Source: Trochalopteron elliotii
Taxonomy: Eukaryota; Chordata; Aves; Passeriformes; Leiothrichidae
DNA length: 64,000 bases
Assembly: GCA_024734555.1 (NCBI GenBank)
Contig: JANPWX010000038.1
Coordinates: 4,214,454-4,278,453 of the forward strand
Reading direction: 5' to 3'
Part shown: in pieces, positions 11,661 through 23,800 of the stretch
How positions within the stretch are numbered: the stretch's first letter is position 1
Layout of the letters: every line of letters starts with the position of its first letter
The notes under the pieces: model-generated
What the model was told of the DNA's origin: nothing
The model's input: the letters and a program-made list of their open reading frames with translations, nothing else
Database searches by the model: none
Position numbers and translations under genes: made by a program

Positions 11661-14600
11661 AAACGTACTAAGGACTAAGGTTTCCCTGGGGTGAAATTTA
11701 CTTGGGATGAAAATTTAAACAACGGACATCTCTAGCCTATTATATCTGCTTCAGGCAATTAGCCTTTTTTTCAGTCTTGTCATCTGTTTTTAAACTTCTT
11801 TTTCCCATTGATCCCTTAAGGTCCATGGAAACAAGTGCAATCCTTCTCAGACACACAATTAATACTATTTGCTTGGTAGCAGTAGCCATCTCTTTACCTT
11901 TTCTGCAATTAAGGAAGAAGTCTTTACTTATGAGCTTAGAAGTTAGAGTGGAATTTTTCATCATGTTTGTAGATAGGAGACATTTTGCACCTGGAAAAAC
12001 ACATCGATGCAGCTTGTACACGTAAACAAAATCCAAGAGCCTAAAGGAACTTAAAAGGGTCACTATGATCAGCTGATTTAACTCAGAGCACAAGCTGAGC
12101 TGCTTTCTGCTACCCAAGTTTCTAAACCCATGTTTTTGTTGAGATAACAATGTTCAGAAAACCACCCCACAGTTTGCTGCCTTTTATCCCACAGACTCCG
12201 CACCCTAGAATAAAGGGGCAGCTTGCAGCAATGTAAGCAGTAATACAGAAGATAAGTATGCCTGATCTACATCGCACAGCAAAATGGAAAAGGCAAGAAG
12301 GAAAGAGGCAGAATCTGAAGGGAGCCAGCACTGCAAGGGGAAGAACATGGCTGATCAATGAACACACGTAAAAAGATCCTTAAGGTTAAAGACAAAAATG
12401 TTGATGACCAAACCAGAAGGAAAGGAACTGGTATGGTGGAGGTTAATTGAAGCAGTGTTAGGATTTGGATTTAGTCTTAGGGCATGTGAAGCAGGCAAGA
12501 ACGACAGAAACATGTTTTGGCCAGATGGATCAGAATGAGAGATAACCAGCCACAAGCAGTTGTTAACCACCTTCACATAGAATGCACTACATCTTTTTCA
12601 AAGATGAGAAAACCCTCACTTTGCTCTAGCAAAAGGAAATTTGGAGTACTCTGGGTAATCTTCTCTCTTTCTATATGAGCATGAATACTCACAGACTGGT
12701 GCTACTGGGCTCCCAGTTTTCAGAACAGTTGTGGGAACTTGTGAGCAAGACTGGCTGACTATTGGTGAATCTGTCTTCCTCCTTTTCTTGAAAATTATGT
12801 CATGCATCAGACCAATTTTCTTTAATGACAAGAAGATTGCTGCCAAATCCAGATGCTCCCATAAATGGTCTTGTTAGATATGGATGTGACAAAACGCACT
12901 CTACTGACCTCTTTGCAGACCCCTGAGCATATTCCAGGAGAAGCCCCTGGGTTACTGCATGTGTATTGGTACATCTGTCTGCCTTTTCACATTTAACGGC
13001 TCCTTTTTTTCTCCATACTTATTCCTTTTCATCCTCTTCCCTTTAGTACAGTGACTCATACACAATATTCAAAATTGTTTTCAAAGCTGTTGAGTTAAAT
13101 GAACAGTCAACAGCTTACCAAACCCTGACAGAGAAATTAGACATAAGCTGATAAAATCAAAGACACATGCCAAAGGTGTAATGGAAACACAGAACTCCCT
13201 GTGTGAAAGTACTTTTGAATAAAATTATTTTAGGAGAAAGATAAACTGCTCTTGTAATGGTAGATGATCTTTTCTACTCTTCAGCTTTTTGTCCAATACA
13301 CCTGAATTAAATCCACTTGCAGCACACACAAAACTTTCCTCTCGCTTGAACACCAATGGGACAAAGCTACAGGCAGCTCTGAATTGCTGTTCACATGTGG
13401 CACTGACAGAGCCATGTCCTTCCCAGAAAACCCTATTATAACTTGTATGGCACATACCTCTAAGGTTATTAATGGACTCTTAACTAGCAGCTATTAATTT
13501 GGTCTCATAATCTCATTTAAGATCAAGATTAGGTGCCTCCTATAAAATATGCATTACTGTTTGACTCCTGATCCCCAGAAGCCAGTTTTCAGAGACATCT
13601 AGTGCTTGTAAAGTTGGGACAGGTCATTTTAGAGCTGATGTTCCAAGAGATAAATAACACAGAAAAAAGGCTGTACACTTCTGGAGGCTGGAGCTGAAAT
13701 CAATGGATACTTTGTTTTCTTGTTTTTGTTTCTAACTTAGTGTGCAAAGCAAAATAAAAGGCAGGTTCATAGAGTTAGTCTTGTGCCCTTCCCTCTGTGT
13801 ACTGCATAACGTGTTCTGCTTCTCACCCACACCAACAGACTAGAGGCCAAGTCAGTTGTTTTGCTTATGTGCCACTAAAATCAGACTGTTCCAAAGTGAC
13901 CTGCCAGAGGACAAAATTACGGTCTCTAGAAGCCAAGGACAAGGATCCTCCTTTCAGATTAAACCACAAGACCATTTTTCTTTTCTAAGTGTGACTGAAT
14001 CTCATTTGAAGGATGCCTCCTCTCAGAGAGATGCTACATTCATTCAAGGCAGTGGTTTCACAGCTGACATGGGGCTGGATGCTCTTTAAGCAGTAGGGTT
14101 TCAATTAAAGGAGCAAGAGAGTTTTTGGCTCTTGGAGCAGCACTACGTCAGAAAGCCCAAGGACTCCAGATGTTTATCCAAAGAAATGTCATGACAACAG
14201 CCTCTCAGACACAGCTCCTCTGTGCCAGCATGCTTCAGGGGTTGTCATCATGACCTTCTTATTGCTGCCACTCCTCTCAACTTCAATCCATAGAGATTTG
14301 CTACTTTGGCAGACTTAGCCTCTTCTCAGTACTTAGGAGACTTCACCACAACTCTTTCAGTACTGCTGCTGTCCAGTTCCAGGGCTCTGGATTATTAGAG
14401 ATTACAGGTAACGAACTGCCTCCTTGATGAATGATCTCAACACCTCATTATAAGCTTCCTGGGAACTGGATGTTTTCAGCTGGAAAGTTATGTTGCCAAA
14501 AGATTTTCATCAGCTCAGAAAACCCTTTACTCACTGGATAAATGGTACTGCTTGTCTGCAGTTTAGATAGGTAGCAAAGAGGATGATCCCTTATTCTGAG

Positions 14601-14845
14601 TGATAGTTTCTCGCACCCTTGACTACTCTTGAATAGGTCACAAAGTCCAGATTGAAGGCCTGCACCAACTTTTGCATCAGAGTGCTCAGAGCCAAAGGGA
14701 CTTAATGCCCCTCTCTACTGGGATAAGCAGACAAGTGTTTTCCACATCTCTTTTGAATCATCAAACAATCCAACAATACTCACATCTAAAATTCTGCTTT
14801 GTGCCCATTTCTACATAAAATTATGTTACTGCTAACTGGTAAAGA
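11661..14845. other. unique sequence, no recognised gene
   Basis: No gene or repeat is recognised. Minus-strand open frames at 11740-12150 and 12122-12367 overlap frames on the other strand and have no recognisable domain. A good acceptor-like pyrimidine tract ending TCTAACTTAG lies at about 13705-13740 on the plus strand, but the frame after it closes at a TAA within about 25 codons, so I do not call an exon. The older LINE just upstream could extend somewhat into this interval without being visible. Confidence 0.5.
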
Positions 14846-15186
14846 ATGGAATAGACTAGACTAGAATAGACTGTTTCAGTTGGAAGTGACGTAAAATGAT
14901 CATCTTGTTCAATTGTCTGACAGCTTCAGGGCTGACCAGAGTTAAAGATCATTATTAAGTCTTACTGTCTCTTAAACACTGACTGGCTTGGGACATTGAC
15001 TGTCTCTCTCAGAAGACTGCTCTGGTGCTTGAACACTCTTTCAGTAAAAAAATGCTTCCTAATGTCCAGTCTAAATCTCTGTCACAGGCTTGATCCATTC
15101 CCACATGACCTGTCATTGGATACTGGAGAGAGCCTTCCTCTCCATGTCTCCTCATCAAGAAGGTGTAGAGAGCAAAAGGATCATAT
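14846..15186 (-). mobile_element. CR1 LINE, 5'-truncated 3' end
   Basis: Read on the minus strand this is the 3' end of a CR1 non-LTR retrotransposon. The plus-strand text matches the antisense consensus I know: TTTCAGTTGGAAGTGACGT near 14874, GCTTGGGACATTGACTGTCT near 14985, and AAATGCTTCCTAATGTCCAG near 15050. The 3' terminus has the short degenerate tail typical of CR1 (AATAGACTAGA units, 14850-14870) instead of a poly(A). Only about 340 bases remain, corresponding to the last part of the reverse-transcriptase frame and the 3' UTR. Deletions and stops make it inert. The truncation point near 15186 is approximate. Confidence 0.85.
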
Positions 15187-15547
15187 TAAGGGCAAGTTAA
15201 CATGAATGGGAGCTGGAGCAACTTGCTGGGAGTATCTGAATATATAGTTTGAGGCATTCCACTTATTTTGGTAGTTTGGTCTCACATTTAGTTTTCAGGG
15301 TGGCCTATTTGAGGTACAAGCAGTTCATTTTGTCTAAATGGGTCAGAGTTTTTCAATCCCATGATCTTCTACTGTTGTTAATGCATCAGTACTTTTCCAT
15401 CACTGATTGCCCAGTGAGACCTCAGAGGTGCAAATATATAATTCAGACTGGAAAGTGTAACTGCCAGTAACAGGAATTAATTCATCCTATGAGAGACTCA
15501 GGAATCAAACCTGCATCAGCTACAGAAATGGATGTGTATTGGGTGTG
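15187..15547. other. spacer between CR1 fragment and solo LTR
   Basis: A short unique stretch separates the CR1 3' end from the solo LTR downstream. I see no gene. Because two insertions lie so close together, the original target sequence of the LTR should be found at the right-hand end of this interval, but I could not identify a clear target-site duplication. Confidence 0.5.
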
Positions 15548-16593
15548 TGTGGCCAGGTTTTGGTAGCAGGGGACTACAAGGGTGACTTCTGTGAGAAGTT
15601 GCCAGAAGCCCTCTCCATGGCTGTAATACCCAATCCCTGATGGCCCCAAGATGGACCCACCACTAGTCATGCCTGGGCCAGTTAGAGATAGTGGTAACAC
15701 CTCTGTGATAACAGATTTAAGAAGAGGAAAAAAGTTATTGCAGAGTTGTAATTGCAGCCAGACAAGAGCAGGGTGAGAATATGTGATAAACAACTCTGCA
15801 GACATCAAAGTCAGTGGAAAAGGAGGGGGAGGAGGTGCTTCTAGTGCCAGAGTGGAGATTCCCCTGCAGCCCATGGTGGAGACTGGTGAAGCAGCTCAGC
15901 CCCTGCAATCCATGAAGGGATGCAGAGATCTACCCACAAGCCATGGAAGACCCATGCTAGTGCAAGAGAGGGCCTGAGAGGAGGCTGTGGCCCTGTGGGA
16001 GACCCATGGTGGAGCGAGATCCTGTAAAGGACCTGAAGACTCATGGGAGTGCAGGTTTCCTGGTAGAACTTGTGACCCTGTGGGGAAGCAGCCTGTCTTT
16101 AAGGATTGCACTCCATTGCTGCAGCAGTTTGTGAAGGGCTGTGGCCTGCGGGAAGGACTCACAGTGATGAAGTCTATGGAGAACTGTCTTCATGTGAGAG
16201 GGACCCTGTGCTGGAGCAGGGATGGACTCTTCTGCCTGAGATGGAAGCAGCAGCAGAAACAACCTGCAACAAACTGGTTTTAGCCCCCGTTCCCTGTCTC
16301 CCTGCACTGCTGGGGGTGAGGAAATGGAGTTCAGGAAGGAGGAAGGGATGAGGACAAGGTGATTTTAAGATTTATTTTATTTCTCATTATCCTGCTTTGG
16401 TTTTGATAGTAATAAATTCAGTTGATATTCCTAGGTTCAGTCTGTTTTGCTTGTGATGGTATTCGATGAATGATGTCTCCCTGCCCTTAACTCATGAACC
16501 TTTCACTATATTTTCTCTTCCCTGTCCAGTTTGAGGGAGAGTGATAGAGCATCTTTGGTGGGCACCTGGCATCCAGCCAGGGTCAACCCACCA
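15548..16593 (+). mobile_element. solo LTR of an endogenous retrovirus
   Basis: This matches, from memory, a bird endogenous-retrovirus LTR that opens TGTGGCCAGGTTTTGGTAGC and closes near GGTGGGCACCTGGCATCCAG followed by GGTCAACCCACCA. Typical parts are visible: a TATA-like ATTTAAGAAG near 15715, a middle section of degenerate GGAGCAGG/CCCTGTGGG-type units (15850-16220), and a polyadenylation signal AATAAA at 16411-16416 in the T-rich 3' part. No internal gag, pol or env sequence adjoins it and no second copy lies within the window, so it is a solo LTR left by recombination. A clean target-site duplication is not visible, the terminal CA appears lost, and the exact left end could lie four bases earlier. 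I do not assign it to a retroviral class. Confidence 0.75.
16411..16416 (+). terminator. LTR polyadenylation signal AATAAA
   Basis: AATAAA lies in the 3' part of the solo LTR, at the place where this LTR type carries it, within a T-rich context. It could still end transcripts that run through on the plus strand. Confidence 0.5.
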
Positions 16594-19500
16594 AAGGATG
16601 CCATGTCCTTGGGTACTGTTGATGAGGTACTGTTTTTCTTTCACAGTCTCAGAATATATTAATCTTTCCAAATAAAACATTTTTTGGCAGCTTTTTACAG
16701 TCACAGAAATCTCCTCTGGGTCAAACTGGTATCAAACTTGGAGAAGGAGGTGGGAAGTGGGATAAGGAAAGGAATCAACCCACTGATGGGGTCTTGTGTC
16801 TTTCTGGCCTCAAACCAGACATTGCTCTTCCTGCCTGGTGAGCCTGCAGCAAGATCCCTCTGGCTCTTTTCTCCAGAGCATTTCCAGCATCATGATGCTA
16901 AGCACACCTAAAAGCTTAACATGCTGCTGGGGCATGTTTCTGTGGAGTTCTCACAGACCACCTGTGAAACAAGCATGTAGACAGGAGGAAAGGAAATCCC
17001 TGACCCCAAGACCTCCTCATCAGCAATTATCACATAGAAAATGGGCACAATCATTTTGTCTGTAAACCCTCCCATAGACATTCTAAGCAGACTTTTTCAT
17101 ATAATAAGGAAATTGCTTCTTAGCCACAAAGCGTCTGTTCCACCGCAGGTCTGGTCCCTCCTATTCTTTTATTCCACTGAAAGCTTAAAATAAACTCTAC
17201 AAAGAGCATATTGCAAACCCAAAAGTTAGACTGGCATCCAGCAAAACACACATGAAGACAAATGGCCAAAATTGACAACTTGAAACTTTAGCAGTGTCAA
17301 ATTACTGCAGTCCCTGCCTGAATTCTTGTGGATGGAGATGTTGCAGCTCAAAAATGAGGGGCCCAGAAAGACTAGCAGAACAGGCCAAATGCAGTGCTGG
17401 ACTCCCAGAGAAACTGGTGGGATAACAGTGATGGGAGTGAAATGGACTGTCAGCCTTCTGGACAAGTTGAAGGAAAGGAGTTTCAGTGTCAGAAAATAAG
17501 CTGTTTTTTCAATTAGTTGTGCTAACACATAGTCTTTAAATCCAGGGCATCTTCTTAGGGAATAGACAGAAGGGTACAGTTAGTGGCTCCAAGGACAATT
17601 CAGACAATTATTTCTTCTTGCAGTTAGCTCCTATCCATAAAATGGAATGCCTTACAATGAATGAATGAAGGGATGTATTAAAAAATTTTAACAGCAACAG
17701 AAACACTCAATTTTTATAAAAAGCTTGTTAGGAAATGGGTTAAATGAATTCATTAATTTCCCAGTTGCCCTGCAAACACTCTTCTCAGTTCCTCTTAACT
17801 CACTCATCCCACTTATCTACCCAAACACAGGAGAGATGTATCAGTTCTCCATCACACTTGGTAAAAATACAATATTTTCATGTTTACTCTTAAGGGATAT
17901 CTCTTTTCCAATTCAGTTTCCTGGAAGATATGCTAATTCCTTCAGGCTTTTTATGATATGCTAGTAACATCATCATTTTATCTTAATTACTATCTCAGTT
18001 GGAGCCACCAAGTTGCTATCTTTGATTTTGTTGTCTCTGCAAATACAAATAAAACCATACTTCATTGGTTCTTTGCAAGAGACTAGACAGTGTGTGCCTC
18101 TAGCTCTTATACAAAGAATTAACAGACACAGTATTCATCAAGTAGTACTTTGCCAGCAACCAGAGTGCTGGGGCAGAATGGCAATGATAAACAGGACTGT
18201 ACCTACACTCCTGGGATTGTACAAAATCTGCTGGAATATGGGAAAAGTTAAGGTCACTGTGTGGAACAACTTGACTCACTCCATATTACTGTGAATGACA
18301 GGAACATTTAAGTAAGTGGTCTTTTAAAGTTATATAAATTTCCAGATTTATCTCAATTTGGCTTCATGAAAACTGAAACTTTCAAAGCTTTAAAAAAAAA
18401 AGTGTCATTTCTCCCTTTGATATGAAAAAGCTTAAAGACCACATAAAAACCTGGGGCTTCTTGGAAGTGTGGCTCCATTTTTTACCTTGTCTAATATGTA
18501 CTACTTACTTGGTATGCCAAACTTTCACATCCAGTGCATAATAAAGTCTTATTAATGTTGGTGGTTTTTTTTTTCTGTGAGTTTTATGCTTCTTCCTCTA
18601 AAAGGATGAAACAAATATTTTGTTTGTTGTGATGGACACGAAAATCAATGGGCCTCACCATGTCTGGAGGCTAGTTGGCAGGGAATACTTATGTCTCAAG
18701 AAATTTTCCTATCCCTACATCCATTCCCAGGAGTAGGAAATTCTCTCAGGAGTGCAGATTATTAATTTGTTCTGTAATTGTAGCTGAGACTTGACTGCCT
18801 TGAAAGGATTGACTTTTCTGTCTTTGCTCCTTTCCTCTTAATCCTCAAGCTTGAACTCAAAACATAAGCTCATGGGAGGGAAAAAAGAATCCCCAATGCC
18901 AACATTCCATTGTTCCCTACTCTCAGGTCCATCAATCTACAAATGCACATAACCTTGTATTTTTAAGATACAGGTTGTAACTGATACTATTTGAATCACA
19001 TAGGTGCAGTCAGGGCTGCAGGGCCTTACTAGCACTTCCTGCTCACAAAATTGACAGGTAAAGGGAAAAGAACAATGTTCTAATTTTTTTCATAATTATT
19101 TCATATGTTTATTTTAGACAGTTAGTGAAATCTCTCAGATGGTCTTTATGCTTTTTTGATGTCTATCTCAGAATGCTGTGTGCATTTTTGTTATTCACAA
19201 GCTATCTCAAAGCCTTTTGTGTATCTGATTTTAAGCCTGCTTTCTTGAGATTAAAAAAAGGCTTTTTCAATCACATTGTTTGTAAGACCCTTCTTCTGAT
19301 ACCGTTTTTATATCACTGGTCAGTCTTAACAAGATTGGGAAGACAGGTGAGCTCCTGAAGATGTGAAAATTCTGCAAGTTCTGTGAAATCCAGATGTATT
19401 TGTGTCCGCAACAAGACAGATAAAATCCAGCACTTTACAGAATTAATCGGTGTACACATATCATACAGTAAAACATGTAGGGAACATGGGCAAGAACTAT

Positions 19501-20140
19501 TGTCTGCACATGTACCTGCACAGATCATCTGGTGAAAAAGAGAGATTAATGGGTAGAGAAGATAAAATCAGATATTGAGGAAAGTAGCATTCAGGACTCT
19601 GGAAGGTTACAAATTTTAGAAATGAGAGATGGCTGTGAAGCCCCAAGAGGGAGCAGGACTTATTCTGGAGGGCAGAGGGTTACATACTACCCAGGACACA
19701 AATCTATAGAAGGTCAAGCTTCATGGAGATCACAGAAAGAGGGATTATTGCTATTCTGACAATCACCTGTTATGACAGCATAGCTGAGCATTGGGGACCA
19801 AACATCTGGGTTATGCTGTCTGTAGCATTACAACCTGTCACAGGCCAAGTTCTGGGTCAGCTGATGTCCCTGTGGCCTGAGAAGGCATTCATACAGGACT
19901 GACACTGTGTTAGTAACTGTCCCCTAGTGCCAGGGAGACATGTGGAAATTTCCCACTTCCTTTCCTGGTGGGGTGTGAGGGAAAATCAGTAAGGAAAATC
20001 ACTGGAAAAGAAGGCTTCCTTAAGGTGAGAACTTGCAAAAGTGTAAAACTGGTATGAAACACTATCAAAACAGAATGGTGAATCACTGTGACCAAATGTC
20101 AGTGGCTGCAAAAGGTTCTTTTGTTTTTAAGGGCCCAGGA
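16594..20140. other. unique sequence, no recognised gene
   Basis: AT-rich unique DNA with short open frames on both strands, none with recognisable family features. Examples are minus 17226-17528 (100 codons) and plus 18013-18294 (93 codons). A run of T at about 18569-18577 and an A run near 18391 are the only low-complexity items. I see no LTR partner for the solo LTR to the left. Confidence 0.55.
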
Positions 20141-20840
20141 AATCACAGAATCATTTAGGTTGGAAAAGACCTCCAAAATCATCAAATTATCTTTGACCAA
20201 TCAGCACCTTGTGAATGAGACCATGGCACTGAGTGCGATGTCCAGTCGTTTCTTGAACACTTCCAGGGACAGTGACACCACCACCTCCCTGGGAAGTTAG
20301 TTCCAATCCTTAAGTGCCTTTGAGTGAAGAAATTCATCCTGATTTCCAACCGATTTCCTTTACTTCAGGCTAAACAACTCCAGATCTCTCAGCCACAACT
20401 CTTATGACCTACACTGTTAATCCTTTACCAGCTCCACTGTCCTTCTCTAGACACAGTCCAGAACCTCAGTGACCTTTCTGAAGTGAGGGGCTCAGAATGA
20501 ACACAGTGTTGGAAGTGTGGCCTCACCAGTGCCAAGCACAGGGGGATGATCACTTTCCTATTCCTTTTGGCCACACTGTATTTGACACCAGCCAGGATGC
20601 CATTGGCCTTCTTGGCCACCTGGGCACACGCTGGTTCATCTTCAGTGCTGTTGACCAGCACCCACAGGTTCTTTTCTGCTGAGCAGCTTCCCAGCCTCTC
20701 TTGCCCCTAGCCTGTAGCACTGCACGGGCTTGCTGTGACCCAAGTGTAGGACCTGGCCTTTGGCCTTGTTGAATCTCATATAGTTTGCTTTGTCCCATTG
20801 ATCCAAATGGTCCTTTGCTGGTAGCTTTGTATTGATACCC
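20141..20840 (-). mobile_element. CR1 LINE fragment, 5'-truncated
   Basis: Minus-strand CR1 copy of about 700 bases. The 3' end reads, on the plus strand, AATCACAGAATCATTTAGGT followed by TGGAAAAGACC, the standard antisense CR1 terminus. Further in, the minus strand encodes a decayed reverse-transcriptase C-terminal segment with recognisable VAKKANGIL and LVRPHFQHCV stretches (about 20,500-20,630), matching the CR1 pattern VAKKAN-I and ALVRPHLEYCV. The left part contains stops and frame breaks. The 5' truncation point is approximate (20,815-20,850). It differs from the two copies near 57 and 62 kb, so it belongs to another CR1 subfamily. Confidence 0.92.
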
Positions 20841-23800
20841 TAGAAAACTGTGCACTGTTTTCAGGTCGCCTAAAATTCTACAAATGCAACAGAACCATTT
20901 CCCAACCTATTAATGGTACTATTCCTTCCAGACAGAGGAATTTATGGTTTTGTTTGGTAGAATATGAAATGCTAATCACTTTCAGTATTTTTCTGTCACA
21001 GAAGTTGACTGGAATTATTACAGAATAATAAATTAGAAGTAACTATTTTTTCCCATTGGACAGTATTTACTTCAAATACTCTTGCCAGGACCAGTTTAAG
21101 GAAACTTAAATCCAAAAATTTCAAGGGAGACTTGCCAAATCAGATTCTGTATCTTTGTGATAATGTGTTCACTGGGGCATTTCTCCCTTCAGTATTTATT
21201 AGGATAATGACTATGACCTGGATTTCACAGAAGGAAGGTTTACAAGGAGAGTTAGTACCTTACTAGACAGTGATATAGCTGCAGATAGGAGGTGAGATCT
21301 CAAGGGTACAACCTTGATATCAAACCAAATTTCACAATGCTGCTTCTGCAATCTGAGGGCAAACTCTCCTGTCACAGAGAGGCAGAGATGTTGGATGAGT
21401 TCTCTTAAGGAGACAAAAAAAGTTGCAATCTCCACCGTGTTAGCTACCAGTGCCTAAACAAGCTTTCCTTCTTACAAAGGGAAAGATCTGAGGTCCTAGA
21501 AAATTATCTTGGGTCTTCCACTTGGGCTTGTTCTCAGTCAGCTTTGTACTTCAACTCCCCTGTAATGGAACCACAAAACTACAAGACACCTCATCTTCCA
21601 GTAGCTTTGTACAGACCTACAAGCCTGCACCAGTAGTGCTTGGTTATGCTGGTTGTATCCTAACTACCCACTACAGAAATCCATGAAGGAAGTCTTTCAT
21701 GAGCCAGCATGTCTGATGATCTGCATGGTGGCCTGTCTCTAACCCAATGTACTGTAGACTTACTGCTCTCACATCCCAAGCCTGTTGTTATTGACTCAAC
21801 TGTAACGCTGCTGGTTCTCCCAGTCATTAGTGTGCCGTGCCTTAATAAGCAAGTAAACAATTTTGTCACATTAGCAACATGTTTTCGGCATACGCAGCTT
21901 GTAAAAGCACCAGCAGTGAGGAAAACAGCCTTCTATCAACCCAATGCCTTTAACACAAAACAAGCTCTCTGGCTTTATTAGAAAGATTTGCAGTACATTA
22001 TCTGATGACTGCTAATTGCAAGCTAAGCTTGGGACATGAATCAAAGCTTCAAGCTACAATTTTCAGTGAAATGCATTAGGCTTTTCAACAAAGCTTAGCT
22101 GCTGCAGCAAGGCAGGAGATGATATTTCCTTACCAAATTTAACTCAGGTTCTTTAATTATGGGTGAGTATTAACAATTCAGCTTCTGACCTTTGCTATAA
22201 ATATACATATCTGTAGCTTCAATTAGTCGAGACTTGTCTGAATCTCAAGGTGAAGGTGCACTCATGCTTCCATTTCAATCAAGAGAGGAGAATGCAGGCT
22301 GACTTCCACCTTGATAAGTTTAAACTTTGACTTATACGGAGAGAAAGACACAAGGAAACATAATTTAATAGTTGAAGGACATTTTCTTGCCTCTGTAAAA
22401 CTTGAGCAGTGTTTTTTCATAGTATAAAGAAATCCAAAATTTTGGGATAATTTGTTTTGGTGCAATCCAAGAGCTATGGTTTTTTTGCCCACCTAGTGAA
22501 TTCTAAGCTAGTCAAGCTCTGTCTCATCAGGTATCTGCCCAGTTCCTTGCTCAGAAAGACTCACAAATTTTTGGTTCTGTTGCAGCTTTGTTATGGCAGA
22601 TACATCCATGGTAATGGCTACTCTGCTACTCCTGCATCTTCCTAATTTTGAGACCTTGAGAAGATGTGGGAAATAAAAGCTATAATTTAAAAAAATAAAA
22701 TTAAAAATACCTAAATAAAGAATAATTGTTTAAATTCTTGTAACAGATAAAGAAAGGAAAACTCCAAAATCCAATCTACTTTTTTTTCTGCAAAGATTTT
22801 TCAACAATGTTTTAATTTGTAATCAGAAAGATTGAGAATTATCACTCAATGCTTCTGTTTATGTCAAAAATCTGATTTACTGATTTTGATTTGTTACTCA
22901 TCGTGACCAAGACTCAAATAAAATGCCACCTTCACTACATTGTGGATTTGAAGTGTATTTCCCTTTTCTGGTTTCCACAGGTTTGGATGTTCGATTTCAG
23001 GAAAAAGTCTCAGTGACCTTAAAGTTCATATTTAGACTCAGCTAAGTCTCTTTCAGACTGCAGGATTTCTTTTTCTTCCATTTCTAAGCAATTCCTTCCC
23101 TCTAGCTACAGCAACTATTTATTTGTGAGTTACTTTAAATCTCTTCCATTTTATAAGGCACTTCACTTTTGACAGCACTGGAAAAAATGCAGCTTTGCCT
23201 TCTAAATTTAGTAGAAGAAGAAAAAAACCCCACCAGATTGTTTGCTGGTCTCTCTGCCTCTATTCTTTGGTTCCAAACTATTCTCCGTAAGTTCCTGTCT
23301 ATTGCTTTTTGTAAATAACATCTGCTTTTCAAACTCCCTGTGTACTAATTAGTCTGAATCATTTGTAAGAGTACAGGACTTATTTAGAAATGTACAAATC
23401 AAATGCTAATGGATAGTAACAAGAATTTCCCACTCACTCAGCACTTACATCAGTTTCCACATTAGAACTCTGTAAAAAAACAAACCTAGAAAATTTGCTG
23501 AGGAAAAAAATCCTGCCGTTTTGAAGTCGTGCATTTGGGTTGACACTGCCAAATGCTTTCAATCATGAAAAGATTTTTCTGGTGATATGAATGTATTAGC
23601 TGTCCTTAACTCTTTTTTAAAATACCAACTAGTTTGGGAATATCTCCCCTTTGTTGTGAAGAACTTCAGCTCACGTCCTTCCTTTCTCAGAGGAGTATCT
23701 TAACTCCAGCCTATAAAATAATCTCTGCTCAGTTGTTTTCTGTCTCCATGACTATTTAGAAAGTCCATACAAAACAAAATAGTACAGACCAGCTCCATCA

